NCBI GenBank assembly: GCA_903822545.1
Contig: CAIJPN010000213.1
Coordinates: 1 to 64,000, forward strand
Length of the DNA: 64,000 bases
DNA from: an uncultured Anaerolineae bacterium
Lineage (GTDB): Bacteria; Chloroflexota; Anaerolineae; Anaerolineales; Villigracilaceae
Direction of reading: 5' to 3'
The position numbers were made by a program, and so were the translations under genes. Positions 53,735 through 62,216 of the stretch are shown piece by piece (the stretch's first letter is position 1; each line of letters starts with the position of its first letter). Under the pieces are notes generated by a model. That model was not told where the DNA came from. It did no database searches and saw only the letters and a list, made by a program, of their open reading frames with translations.

Positions 53735-53993
53735 GACCGGGACGAGTAAGTGTATATCGCCGCCAGGGAGAGAAAGCCACAGACTGGAAGCTTTCTCCGG
53801 CAAACGCACTGAAAACCACCCGCGAGCGTGAACCAGAACAGTGATCAGTGTGCAGTAGACAGTGATCAGTCAGTATGTGAAACGAATGGCCCCGTTATCG
53901 GCCTAAGAGATACTCTTCAAGTTTGTTTAGGGTAAATCGGGTGGAACCGCGTGAATCAATTCTCGCCCCGTTTTGGGACGAGAATTTTTATTT
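53735..53993 (+). promoter_or_regulatory. T-box riboswitch controlling thrS
   Basis: Stem I begins near GGGACGAGTAAGTG with the AG-rich bulge GGGAGAGAAAGCC, and its far side CACTGAAAACCACC carries ACC (Thr codon) as specifier at about 53815-53817. The T-box itself is GGGTGGAACCGCG at 53939-53951, which pairs with the CCA end of uncharged tRNA. The terminator ATTCTCG...CGAGAAT (53959-53985) is followed by TTTTATTTT. Uncharged tRNA-Thr should prevent termination and raise thrS expression. The linker (53835-53875) is made of TGATCAGT repeats. A weak -10 TATACT is at 53722. Confidence 0.9.
53835..53875 (+). repeat. TGATCAGT-type repeat in the T-box linker
   Basis: CAGAACAGTGATCAGTGTGC and AGTAGACAGTGATCAGTCAG lie between Stem I and the antiterminator of the thrS T-box. 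Same family as the repeats inside fdhA. Confidence 0.65.
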
Positions 53994-54012
53994 TAACCCC
54001 CGCTACGGGAGG

Positions 54013-54099
54013 GTGCGTCGCAGCAGACTTTCAGGCACATCCCGTTTAACGGAACAGGATTTCGCCTGGAACAGTCCCGTTCAGAGCGGTGCGACGCAC
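54013..54099 (+). other. Long-range inverted repeat in the thrS leader after the T-box terminator
   Basis: GTGCGTCGCA (54013-54022) and TGCGACGCAC (54090-54099) pair perfectly and would enclose about 67 bases, including CCCGTTTAACGG. It ends 32 bases before the thrS start, leaving the AAGGAG site free. It may shape the leader or be the remnant of a repeat. Confidence 0.5.
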
Positions 54100-54131
54100 T
54101 CTATGGCAAGAATCACATATAAGGAGCAAGA

Positions 54132-55931
54132 ATGTCTGACCGTTATGAAGATTCCCTGTTATATCGTATCCGTCACTCGGCGGCGCATGTCATGGCGCAG
54201 GCCGTTCTTGAATTCTATCCTGATACCAAATACACCATTGGCCCGCCCGTGGAAAACGGCTTTTACTACGACTTCGAATTTTCGCAGCCGGTAGTTGCCG
54301 AAGACCTGGAAAAAATCGAAAAACGGATGCGCCAGATCGTGGCCGGGCAGCATAAGTTCGAGAAAAAAGTCATTTCGGCGGATGAAGCCCGTCAGGTTTT
54401 TAAAGACCAGCCCTATAAGCTGGAATTGATCGACGGGTTGGAAAAAGGCGGTTTGGATGAATACGGCAATCCGCTCAAAGAAAAGCCGGAGATTTCCATC
54501 TACCAGCACGATAAATTCACCGACCTGTGCCGTGGCCCACACGTTGATACCACGAAACAAATCAACCCGAGCGCCTTCAAGCTGATGTCAATTGCGGGCG
54601 CATACTGGCGCGGTGATGAGAAAAACAAGATGCTGACGCGCATCTACGGCACGGCCTGGGAAAAACCCGATGAACTGAAGAATTATCTCCAGATGCTGGA
54701 AGAAGCCAAAAAGCGCGATCATCGCAAGCTGGGCAAAGAGCTGGAAATCTTCTTCTTTGATGATGAAGTTGGCCCCGGCCTGCCGCTATGGATGCCAAAT
54801 GGAACGATCATCGCGGATGAGTTGGAGAACCTGGCCAAGGAAATGGAAGCCAACGCTGGTTACCAGCGCGTGCGCACGCCCAACCTGACGAAAGAAGACC
54901 TGTTCCTGCGCTCCGGCCACTTGCCGTATTATGCCGAGAGCATGTACCCACCGATGGAATTGGAAGGTGTGAAGTACTACGTCAAGCCGATGAACTGCCC
55001 GATGCACCACAAGATTTTCGGTGCGCGCCCGCGCTCATACCGCGAACTGCCCATCCGCCTGGCGGAATATGGGACGTGCTATCGTTATGAAAAATCAGGC
55101 GAGCTCTTTGGCCTGATGCGCGTCCGCTCGATGCAGATGAACGATGCCCATATTTACTGTTCGGAAGAACAGTTCGAGAGCGAGTTCATGGGCGTGGTCG
55201 GGCTGTATAAGAAATATTTCGAGCTTTTTGGCATCGAAAAGTACGTGATGCGCCTGTCGCTGCACGGAAAAGCCGGCCTGGGCAAGAAATATGTCGATAA
55301 CGAGCGCCTGTGGATTAAGACCGAAGATATGGTGCGCCGCGCCATGACAAATGGCAACGTTCCGTTCGTAGAAGTAGAAGACGAAGCAGCTTTCTACGGG
55401 CCGAAGATCGATGTGCAGATCTGGAGCGCGATTGGCCGCGAGTTCACGCTGGCCACCAACCAGGTGGATTTTGCCGTACCCGAACGCTTTGACCTGAAAT
55501 TTGTCAACAAAGACGGGCAGGAAGAAATCCCGCTGTGCATCCACCGCGCGCCGCTCAGCACGCACGAACGCATGATCGGCTTCCTGATTGAGCACTACGC
55601 CGGGGCCTTCCCGGTCTGGCTGGCGCCCGAACAAGTGCGCGTTATCCCGATCACCGATGGGCAGAACGATTATGCTGCACAACTGGCTGCCCAACTACGC
55701 GAAGCGGGCGTCCGTGTCAGCGCTGATCTTGGCGCAGAACGCATGAACGCCAAAATCCGTGGCGCGCAGTTGTTCAAGGTGCCGTACATGCTGGTCATCG
55801 GCCCGAATGAAGCTGCCGCCGGTGTGGTCTCGCTGCGGATGCGCGATGGATTCCAGTTGAATAACATGCCCGTCGCCGAGTTCATGGCGCGGGTGCAGGA
55901 AAAAATTTCCACGCGCTCGAGCCAACTCTAG
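54132..55931 (+). CDS. thrS: Threonyl-tRNA synthetase without TGS domain
   Basis: 599 aa, start fixed by AAGGAGCAAGAATG. It begins straight at the editing domain (H15-S-A-A-H19, later CRGPHVD), so the N-terminal TGS domain of about 60 residues found in E. coli ThrRS is absent. The catalytic core has PMNCPMHHKIF with the zinc Cys, motif 2 (GTCYRYEKSGELFGLMRVRS), DAHIYC, IHRAPLSTHERMIGFLIEHY (motif 3 with zinc His) and a C-terminal anticodon domain starting VWLAPEQVRVIPI. It charges tRNA-Thr and clears Ser-tRNA-Thr. Expression is under the T-box upstream. Confidence 0.95.
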   Translation: MSDRYEDSLLYRIRHSAAHVMAQAVLEFYPDTKYTIGPPVENGFYYDFEFSQPVVAEDLEKIEKRMRQIVAGQHKFEKKVISADEARQVFKDQPYKLELIDGLEKGGLDEYGNPLKEKPEISIYQHDKFTDLCRGPHVDTTKQINPSAFKLMSIAGAYWRGDEKNKMLTRIYGTAWEKPDELKNYLQMLEEAKKRDHRKLGKELEIFFFDDEVGPGLPLWMPNGTIIADELENLAKEMEANAGYQRVRTPNLTKEDLFLRSGHLPYYAESMYPPMELEGVKYYVKPMNCPMHHKIFGARPRSYRELPIRLAEYGTCYRYEKSGELFGLMRVRSMQMNDAHIYCSEEQFESEFMGVVGLYKKYFELFGIEKYVMRLSLHGKAGLGKKYVDNERLWIKTEDMVRRAMTNGNVPFVEVEDEAAFYGPKIDVQIWSAIGREFTLATNQVDFAVPERFDLKFVNKDGQEEIPLCIHRAPLSTHERMIGFLIEHYAGAFPVWLAPEQVRVIPITDGQNDYAAQLAAQLREAGVRVSADLGAERMNAKIRGAQLFKVPYMLVIGPNEAAAGVVSLRMRDGFQLNNMPVAEFMARVQEKISTRSSQL

Positions 55932-55938
55932 ACCCAAA

Positions 55939-55976
55939 TAAACAAAAAGCGAGGTGAAAGCCTCGCTTTTTGTTTA
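55939..55976 (+). terminator. Rho-independent terminator of thrS
   Basis: 16-bp perfect stem (TAAACAAAAAGCGAGG, loop TGAAAG, then the complement with TTTTT). Built like the terminator at 10394. Confidence 0.92.
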
Positions 55977-56002
55977 CGTTCGCCGTATCCAAAGGAAAAC
56001 CG

Positions 56003-56821
56003 ATGAAAACTTTCGATGGGAAAATTGTAGCGATCACCGGGGCCGGTTCCGGGCTGGGACGCGCCCTGGCGCTGGAATTCTTCAAAGCCGGAGCACACCT
56101 GGCATTATGTGATCTGAACATCCACGGGCTGGAGGAAACCCGCCAGCTTACCGGAGACACCTTCGGGCGCATCAGCCTGCATCGGGTGGATGTCACCGAC
56201 CGGGCACAGATGCGCCAGTTTGCCCAGGAAGCCATCGCCCACCATCACCAGGTGGACATCCTGGTCAACAACGCTGGCATCAGCCTGACGCCAACCCCGT
56301 TTGAAGGCATTTCAGATGAATTCTTCGAAAAAGTCATCGCTGTCAACATGTGGGGTGTTTACAACGGCACACGCGCCTTCCTGCCGCACCTGCGCACACG
56401 CCCCGAAGCCAGCCTTGTTAACATATCCAGCCTGGCCGGGCTGGTTGGGCTGTATGGTTATGCCCCTTATGCCATGAGCAAATTCGCCGTGCGCGGATTG
56501 TCTGAAACGCTGCAAAGCGAGCTGGTTGGCACGAAAATATCCGTATTGGTGGTGCATCCGGGCGGCGTCAAAACCAACATCATCCGCAACGCCCCCGATT
56601 TGGAAGAGTCCCAACGCGATGCGGCCCACCAGAACTTCTCGCGCATGGCCCTGCTCGATGCAGATTCTGCCGCCCGCCAGATTTTGCGCGCCATCCGACA
56701 GAAGAAAAACCGCATCATCCTCGGAACAGACGCGAAACTGGTCAACGCCATCCGGCAGCTTTTTCCAGGCAATTTCCCATCCATCTTGCACGCCATTTTC
56801 AGCAAAGCCGCGTTCAAATAA
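56003..56821 (+). CDS. Short-chain dehydrogenase/reductase
   Basis: 272 aa from ATG 56003, with AAAGGA eight bases before. Classical SDR: TGAGSGLGRALALEF (cofactor loop), DLNIHG with Asp after strand 2 (NAD preference by family rule), LVNNAGIS, the Ser in NISSLAG and catalytic YAPYAMSKFAVRG (Y-x3-K). Residues after 195 (HPGGVKTNIIRNA) are typical of the C1-type SDRs acting on steroid- or sugar-like alcohols. Substrate unknown. It lies between two terminators, so it is a single gene. Confidence 0.9.
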   Translation: MKTFDGKIVAITGAGSGLGRALALEFFKAGAHLALCDLNIHGLEETRQLTGDTFGRISLHRVDVTDRAQMRQFAQEAIAHHHQVDILVNNAGISLTPTPFEGISDEFFEKVIAVNMWGVYNGTRAFLPHLRTRPEASLVNISSLAGLVGLYGYAPYAMSKFAVRGLSETLQSELVGTKISVLVVHPGGVKTNIIRNAPDLEESQRDAAHQNFSRMALLDADSAARQILRAIRQKKNRIILGTDAKLVNAIRQLFPGNFPSILHAIFSKAAFK

Positions 56822-56846
56822 ACGCGCCGGGCAAAACAAGGAAAAA

Positions 56847-56874
56847 AACAGGGCGGCCATCTGGCCGCCCTGTT
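56847..56874. terminator. Bidirectional terminator between the SDR gene and glyQS
   Basis: AACAGGGCGGCCA-TC-TGGCCGCCCTGTT, 13-bp perfect stem, A-run on the left and TTGCTTTT on the right. Confidence 0.9.
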
Positions 56875-56878
56875 GCTT

Positions 56879-59800
56879 TTAGAACCCTTCGAGCTTGCTC
56901 AAATCTGCAATCCCGAAAGACAAACTGGCGATTTGCCCCACCAGCGCCAGCCGGTTTTGCTTCACTGCCGGGTCATCGGCAATCACCAAAACCTTCTCAA
57001 AGAACGTATTGATGGCTGGGACGAGCGTTTCCACGCTGGAAAGCAGTTCATCGACCGAAGACGGTTGACCATTAACCGATTTTAAAGCATTGTACAGATC
57101 GCGCTCTGCATCTTCCAGAAATTTTCCACTTTCCACTTCCCACTTTCCACTTTCCACTTTCTGCGACCGGATAATTCTCACACAGCGCGCATACCCGTCC
57201 AAAATCGGCGTCCAGTCGGGGCGCTTGACCCAGGCTTCCAGTTCTTTCACCGCTTTGGCGGATGCGGCTGGATTGTGGGATTGCGCCGTTAAAACAGCCT
57301 CGACCACATCATAGCGGAGTCCCGTTTCGGTGAGAACGACGCGCAGCCGCCCTGTCAGGAACTCCAGCACCTGGGCTTTTACTTCCGCTGAAACAGGCAT
57401 CGGCATGGTCGCGGCAGATTTTTCGATGGCGGCGCGCAAATCGAAGTCCAAATCATGCTCGATGAGCGGCTGAACCGTCCCGATGGCGGCGCGGCGCAGG
57501 CCAAACGGGTCTTTCGCGCCCGATGGAATCACTCCCGCAGCGAACAACCCGACAAGCGAGTCGATCCGGTCTGAAAGTGCCACCACCACCCCAAGTCTTG
57601 ACTGTGGGATGGGCTGGTACTGCTCCCCAATCGCCAGCGCCACTTCGGCATTTTCGCCGTTGCGCAGGGCATACTCGCGCCCGATGATGCCCTGGAGCGA
57701 GGTCATTTCCGTGACCATCTGGGTGGTCAAATCGGCTTTGGCGAGGAAAGTGGCGCGGCGCAGGTTGCCCAGTTCCACATCGTCAAAACCGAGCATCTGG
57801 CCAAGTTCGGGAGCAAGTTTGAGCATTCGCTCGGCCTTATCGAGCATCGAACCCAGTTTGGTCTGGAAGATGAGCGTTTTCAGGCCATCGCGGTAGCTTT
57901 CGAGCGGCTTCTTGATATCCTCGCGGACGAAGAAGTTGGCATCTGCAAAGCGCGCGCCGAGGACGTGTTCGTTGCCATGAGTCACAATGTCCAGGTGCAG
58001 GTCGTCGCCGTTGCGGATGGCGATAAAGTGGGGCAGCAGGCCCTCACCCCGTCTCGCTTCGCTCGACTCCCCTCTCCCGGCGGGAGAGGGGGCGGGGGTG
58101 AGGGGGAAATAACGCTGGTGCTTCTTCATCGTCCCAATCAGCACATCCTTCGGGAGCGAGAGAAATTCGGGGTTGAACCCGCCCAGGAGGGCGGTCGGTT
58201 TTTCGACCAGGTTGGTGACTTCGGCCAGCAATCCCGGCTCGATGATGGCTTCTCCGCCCACAGACGCGGCGGCTTTTTTGACCATCTCCACAATCATGGC
58301 GGAGCGTTCGGCGCTGTCGAGGGTGATGCCGGCGCTGCGGATGGTGTCGAAGTATGCGTCAGCGGAGGAGATGACGAGAGACGGAGAATCGTAGGGGCGC
58401 AGGCCGCGGGAGACATTTCCAGCGGTCACTCCAGCATATTCAAACGGGATAACTGTCTCGCCGAGCAGGGCCACAAACCAGCGCAGCGGGCGGGAGAACG
58501 CGATGCCGCTGTCGTTCCATTTCATCGACTTGTCAAATTTAATCGCCGCCACAAAGCCGGGCAGGGCTTCGAGCAGCACTTCCGGCGCGGCGCGGCCAGT
58601 GGATTTGACCACGGCGACCACATATTTGCCGCCGTCGATTTCGCGGGTTTGCAAATCGGCGGTGTTGACGCCGTTCTTTTTGGCAAAACCCATCGCGGCG
58701 GGGGTGGCGATGCCATCCTTGTCAAAGGCGCGGTCGGCGGGTGGGCCTTTGACCATGTCTTCGCGGTCGGCCTGTCGCGGGGCGAGTGACTCAACGATAA
58801 CGGCGAGGCGGCGCGGGGTGGCGAAAACTTTAACGGAGCCGTGTTCCAGCCCGAGAGAATCCAACCAGCCGGGAGTCCGCTCGCGAAGCTGAGTCAGGGC
58901 TGCATCCACATCACTGGCGGGGAGTTCTTCGACGCCGATCTCAAGGAGAAATGAAGAATGCAGATTGCTGAATGCTGAATTGGAAATAGATTTTGCATTC
59001 TGCCTTCTGACTTCTGCATTCTGGAGCAGCGGGTATTCCAGGTTTTTGCGCTGTTCCAGGTAGCCTTCGGCTACTTTGCGGGCCATTTCGCGCATGCGGC
59101 GGAAGTAACCCTGGCGTTCGGTCGGGCCGACCGCGCCGCGCGCATCCATGATGTTGAAGGTGTGCGAGCATTTCAGCACGTAATCATGCGCCGGGAGCAC
59201 GAGACCCTGTTCGAGACAGGCGTTGCACTCGGCGGCGTAGAGTTCATACATCTGGCGGGCGCGTTCGACATCGGCGATTTCGTAGTAGTATTTGCTGTGC
59301 TCAAACTCCTCGTGACGGCGCACGTCGCCGTAATTGACACCAGGAGCCCAGGGCTGGCCCCAGATGGAGGGCGCATCGTTGAGCGCAATCAGGATGCGGT
59401 CAAGGCCGTAAGTGATTTCAACCGCCACCGGGTCGAGGGGCATGCCGCCGACCTGCTGGAAGTAGGTGAACTGGGTGATTTCCTGCCCGTCGAGCCAGAC
59501 TTCCCAGCCCAGGCCCCAGGCCGAGATGGCGGGCTGCTCCCAGTTGTCTTCCACGAAGCGGATGTCGTGCTGACGCGGGTCGATGCCGATGGCTTTGAGC
59601 GAGTCGAGGTAGAGTTCCTGCGGGTTGCCTGGATCCGGTTTCAGGATGACCTGGTACTGGTAGTGCATCTGCAAGCGGTTGGGATTCTCGCCGTAGCGCC
59701 CATCGTCCGGGCGGACAGAGGGTTCGACATAGGCGACGTTCCACGGCTCAGGGCCGAGCACGCGCAGGAAGGTGGCCGGGTTCATCGTCCCCGCGCCGAC

Positions 59801-59896
59801 CTGGGTGTAGTAGGGCTGCCAGATGACGCAGCCATGCGCGGCCCAGAATTCTTGCAGTTTGATGATGATGGATTGGAAAGTGGCTTTTTCGGTCAT
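56879..59896 (-). CDS. glyQS: Fused glycyl-tRNA synthetase, alpha and beta subunits
   Basis: 1005 aa. Residues 1-290 are the alpha subunit ([74 protein letters not shown]), the catalytic part of class IIc GlyRS. Residues 318-1005 are beta ([27 protein letters not shown]-like [11 protein letters not shown]-like and anticodon parts) for tRNA binding. The join at 292-317 ([13 protein letters not shown]...) is encoded by repeat DNA, and two more repeat-encoded inserts are at 598-619 ([19 protein letters not shown]) and 912-926 ([12 protein letters not shown]). Reading frame is intact throughout, so it should work. The start overlaps a TIR fragment by ATGA. Confidence 0.95.
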   Translation of the reverse strand: MTEKATFQSIIIKLQEFWAAHGCVIWQPYYTQVGAGTMNPATFLRVLGPEPWNVAYVEPSVRPDDGRYGENPNRLQMHYQYQVILKPDPGNPQELYLDSLKAIGIDPRQHDIRFVEDNWEQPAISAWGLGWEVWLDGQEITQFTYFQQVGGMPLDPVAVEITYGLDRILIALNDAPSIWGQPWAPGVNYGDVRRHEEFEHSKYYYEIADVERARQMYELYAAECNACLEQGLVLPAHDYVLKCSHTFNIMDARGAVGPTERQGYFRRMREMARKVAEGYLEQRKNLEYPLLQNAEVRRQNAKSISNSAFSNLHSSFLLEIGVEELPASDVDAALTQLRERTPGWLDSLGLEHGSVKVFATPRRLAVIVESLAPRQADREDMVKGPPADRAFDKDGIATPAAMGFAKKNGVNTADLQTREIDGGKYVVAVVKSTGRAAPEVLLEALPGFVAAIKFDKSMKWNDSGIAFSRPLRWFVALLGETVIPFEYAGVTAGNVSRGLRPYDSPSLVISSADAYFDTIRSAGITLDSAERSAMIVEMVKKAAASVGGEAIIEPGLLAEVTNLVEKPTALLGGFNPEFLSLPKDVLIGTMKKHQRYFPLTPAPSPAGRGESSEARRGEGLLPHFIAIRNGDDLHLDIVTHGNEHVLGARFADANFFVREDIKKPLESYRDGLKTLIFQTKLGSMLDKAERMLKLAPELGQMLGFDDVELGNLRRATFLAKADLTTQMVTEMTSLQGIIGREYALRNGENAEVALAIGEQYQPIPQSRLGVVVALSDRIDSLVGLFAAGVIPSGAKDPFGLRRAAIGTVQPLIEHDLDFDLRAAIEKSAATMPMPVSAEVKAQVLEFLTGRLRVVLTETGLRYDVVEAVLTAQSHNPAASAKAVKELEAWVKRPDWTPILDGYARCVRIIRSQKVESGKWEVESGKFLEDAERDLYNALKSVNGQPSSVDELLSSVETLVPAINTFFEKVLVIADDPAVKQNRLALVGQIASLSFGIADLSKLEGF
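57121..57163 (-). repeat. GGAAAGTGGAAAGT tandem repeat inside glyQS
   Basis: Five imperfect units of about seven bases (ACTTTCC on the plus strand) encode [15 protein letters not shown] in the beta subunit, residues 912-926. In frame. Confidence 0.7.
58041..58105 (-). repeat. LTPxPSP palindromic element inserted in glyQS
   Basis: CCCTCACCCC ... CCCTCTCCC-GGC-GGGAGAGGG ... GGGGTGAGGGG. The inner stem is 9 bp (58070-58090), with outer CCTCACCCC/GGGTGAGG arms and TCTCGCTTCGCTCGA between. In frame it reads [20 protein letters not shown], where the family normally goes straight from HQRYF into LLPHF. Confidence 0.8.
58949..59024 (-). repeat. TTCTGCATTCTG-type repeat at the glyQ-glyS junction
   Basis: Units TTCTGCATTCTG, CCTTCTGAC, TTTGCATTCTG and CAGATTGCTGAATGCTGAAT make up the linker between the alpha and beta halves (residues 292-317), rich in Asn, Ser and Gln. 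Confidence 0.65.
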
Positions 59897-60117
59897 GGGA
59901 TTACTCGATTTTTAAGTTTGGGGATAAGGGCGAGGGGATTATACCGTGAAAGGATGGGCTGTCCCATCTGCCAGTTTTGACCGGGCAGCAGGTCTTCTGC
60001 ATCCAGCCAGGGTTGGATGCCGCGCCGTGTAAGATAGCGGTATAGTTCGCGCACCTTGGGCTTATCCGCGGAGGCGTGGCAGAGGAAAACTTTGAGCGGG
60101 CGTTTATCATCAGGCAT
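59893..60117 (-). pseudogene. TIR-domain N-terminal fragment
   Basis: 74 aa. Residues 8-51 match the first half of a bacterial TIR domain: KVFLCHASADKPKVRELYRY, then LTRRGIQPWLDAEDLLPGQN. Most of the TIR domain, including the catalytic Glu region, is missing; the sequence turns into unrelated residues ([17 protein letters not shown]) and stops at the glyQS start, sharing ATGA. Full TIR proteins in bacteria cleave NAD in defence or signalling. This is most likely a remnant, although the translational coupling to glyQS means it may still be made. Confidence 0.7.
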
Positions 60118-60206
60118 ACGAGAGTCCCCACAGAGAGTGGTCTGGTGAAATTATACAGCTAATAATCCGCACATGCGCCACAAGCTTTCTTAGCCCGAAC
60201 ACCAAC

Positions 60207-60233
60207 CGCCAGGATTTTGATCAAAACCTGGCG
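60207..60233. repeat. Small hairpin between FmdE-like gene and TIR fragment
   Basis: CGCCAGG-(A)-TTTTGATCAAAA-CCTGGCG, an almost perfect palindrome with one bulged base. A second TTGATCAAA follows at once. No T-tract; role unclear. Confidence 0.5.
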
Positions 60234-60262
60234 CTCTTGATCAAACTTGCGACAACCAGCGT

Positions 60263-60856
60263 CTAGAACAAGTTGGAATCCAGGCTTGGGAACTGGTAAT
60301 AGCCGCCATACGCGCACGAATGGCACAACACATCACCATTCTGACGAATTTCGCGCTCATTCATAATCTCCTCGCCACACATATCACAAATAACCCTCGA
60401 ACCGGGGCGTGACACAATCGTCTCAACAGGCGTATTGAGCAAAACAGGTGTAACCGTGAACATCTCATCATCCGGCATCACCTGATAGGCCTGCATCTGC
60501 GCAAAATAACGGCGCGGTTCGGTTGGAGCATACAAGAAAGCCTTTTGACGAATATCCCGGGCTGGGGCAACCCGCACAGCCTGCCCGGTGACAGTATCCA
60601 CAAACACTGCCGCCGTTTTTCCATAATCTTCCACCCGCAAGGTGCGATGACCAACCGTACAGTCCGTCGCTGCCGATAAACCATCGGCAAAACAGCCATC
60701 GGTTTCGATAATCACCAATAGGCGTTTGTGCCTGGGCGGAGCATCAAACCCCAGGGCCTTGAGCCCGGCCAGCCCCTGCCGCACACCCAAAATCTGGCGT
60801 GGACAGAGATGCGCATGGTCGCGGGATGATTTTTCGAGCAGGGTTTGAAGATCCAT
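60263..60856 (-). CDS. FmdE-family protein
   Basis: 197 aa from ATG 60856 (GGAG before it). HAHLCPRQILGVRQGLAGL, IIETDGCFADGLSAATDCTV and GHRTLRVEDYGKTAAVFVD are the FmdE core with its His/Cys metal site. The C-terminus carries CDMCGEEIMNEREI and CHSCAYGG, a zinc-ribbon of two C-x2-C pairs. FmdE was named from the formylmethanofuran dehydrogenase cluster of methanogens, but stand-alone members occur in many anaerobes near molybdenum enzymes and their role is not known. It follows the multihaem cytochrome gene by 13 bases. Confidence 0.87.
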   Translation of the reverse strand: MDLQTLLEKSSRDHAHLCPRQILGVRQGLAGLKALGFDAPPRHKRLLVIIETDGCFADGLSAATDCTVGHRTLRVEDYGKTAAVFVDTVTGQAVRVAPARDIRQKAFLYAPTEPRRYFAQMQAYQVMPDDEMFTVTPVLLNTPVETIVSRPGSRVICDMCGEEIMNEREIRQNGDVLCHSCAYGGYYQFPSLDSNLF

Positions 60857-60869
60857 GGCAGTTCTCCGG

Positions 60870-62138
60870 TTATCGTTTGACAGCATGACACTCATGGCAA
60901 TACGCTGACGATTGGTTCTCGCCCGTCTGTGTGCACCCGCTGCCCTTGACTGCCCGGAAGCTGAATACCGTTTTTGTGGCTTTTCCCACCATCTGATAAG
61001 TGCCATCCGGCAAAACACGCGTATTCCAAATCGGTTCGCCCGTTTCCGTTATCAAAATCGTATCCCCAATCTTCAAATCCATCACGGGGTTGATGAAAGC
61101 CAGTTTCAGCGCCAGATCATTCGGGTCAGTGATGGTTTGGGTGCGCGGCAGTTCTGTCAGCGTACCGTGGCAGGTTTTACACTGGATATACTGGATTTCT
61201 TTCTTGCTGCTGTGCAAATCGCCATCGCCCATCGCTTCGATGCGGGTATGGCAATCGATGCAGTCGAGCGTATATTCGCAGCGCGTAAATTCAGCGATCG
61301 GCTGGTAGTAGTCGGTCAGCCGGCTGGTCGGCTGGTCGGGGCGCTCAACAAAAGTCATCGTCCGCAAATCATAGTTGCCGCGATTGTGGCAGGTGTTGCA
61401 TTGGTTGTAAGGGATAGCCGTGGACAGGTTGTGAATGGGCTTTTTCGTTCCGCTCCATGCACCCGAATCAAACGAGTGACAGGAAGCGCAGCCAGTGTAA
61501 CGCGTGTAGGCTTTCCCCGCGCGCGGAGTCGCGTTCAGGTGGCAGGTCAGGCAGTTAGCGGCAAATTGCCCAATGGCGGGGTTTTCATCCAGGGTTGGGT
61601 CAAAAGCCGCCAGCGCGGGGAGGCCGGTTGGGGTGGTGATATTGGCATCCGTCACGCCAGAAACCCCCAGCCGGGCGGTTAAATCGGGCTGTGCGCCAAA
61701 CGTAAAGCGGATATTCGCTATCGCCCCGGCGTAGGTGGATTGGATGCTGGTTTCCACCCTTTGAATGTGATCCCGTTCATCGGCAGCTGCGCCGCTGTGA
61801 CAATTTTCCCCTCCGCATGACTGCTCGACTACCGTTAAATCAGATGGGTTCGCCCCGCCGCGCATGGTACTGTGGGCCAGGTCTGCCTCCAGCGACAGTC
61901 TCTCCCCGCCGTGGCAGGATACGCAGCCGAAGGTCTTAATCGGGTGCGAGGCGCTGATTTCGGGCAGGTCGCTGTGGCAGGTGAGACAATATTCCGGCTG
62001 CCCGCTCAGGCTGGGGGTCAGCATCACAGCGTCAGGGCGGCGCGAATCCAGCCACCAGGCCAGGCAAACTGCCAGGAGCAGCAATCCCGATGCAAGGAAA
62101 AGACGAAAATCAAAAGTCGAAGGTTGGTCAGAGTGCAT
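60870..62138 (-). CDS. Membrane-anchored multihaem cytochrome c
   Basis: 422 aa. One membrane helix (about 11-28) anchors it on the outer face. I count eight CxxCH haem sites (CLTCH, CVSCH, CLTCH, CASCH, CNTCH, CIDCH, CKTCH, CHECH) and one CGGENCH site with four residues between cysteines, so up to nine haems. Many distal His residues are nearby. The pattern is like NapC/NrfH-linked or octahaem cytochromes but I cannot assign it to a named class. It probably accepts electrons from HybAB-type partners encoded just upstream. FmdE-like gene follows. Confidence 0.9.
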   Translation of the reverse strand: MHSDQPSTFDFRLFLASGLLLLAVCLAWWLDSRRPDAVMLTPSLSGQPEYCLTCHSDLPEISASHPIKTFGCVSCHGGERLSLEADLAHSTMRGGANPSDLTVVEQSCGGENCHSGAAADERDHIQRVETSIQSTYAGAIANIRFTFGAQPDLTARLGVSGVTDANITTPTGLPALAAFDPTLDENPAIGQFAANCLTCHLNATPRAGKAYTRYTGCASCHSFDSGAWSGTKKPIHNLSTAIPYNQCNTCHNRGNYDLRTMTFVERPDQPTSRLTDYYQPIAEFTRCEYTLDCIDCHTRIEAMGDGDLHSSKKEIQYIQCKTCHGTLTELPRTQTITDPNDLALKLAFINPVMDLKIGDTILITETGEPIWNTRVLPDGTYQMVGKATKTVFSFRAVKGSGCTQTGENQSSAYCHECHAVKR

Positions 62139-62157
62139 GGGCGAATTCTAACAAAAA

Positions 62158-62196
62158 AGACCGTTGACCAGTGATAAATCCCATGGTCAACGGTCT
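62158..62196 (-). terminator. Rho-independent terminator after hybB
   Basis: AGACCGTTGACCA and TGGTCAACGGTCT, 13-bp perfect stem; the minus strand continues in TTTTTT. It lies between hybB and the cytochrome gene, so the latter may rely on read-through or its own promoter. Confidence 0.88.
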
Positions 62197-62216
62197 GTGG
62201 TTAATCGTCCGAAAAA

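Noticed and set aside
53835-53875. CRISPR-like repeat
   Set aside because: The units are 8-12 bases, imperfect and without unique spacers.
53923-54294. 123-codon open frame spanning the thrS leader
   Set aside because: It runs through the T-box, terminator and into thrS in another frame.
57965-58789. 274-codon open frame on the plus strand
   Set aside because: Antisense to glyQS and made of low-complexity Gly/Asp/Val sequence.
56879-59896. Frameshifted or chimeric glycyl-tRNA synthetase
   Set aside because: The inserts are all in frame and both halves keep their conserved motifs; fused alpha/beta forms are known.
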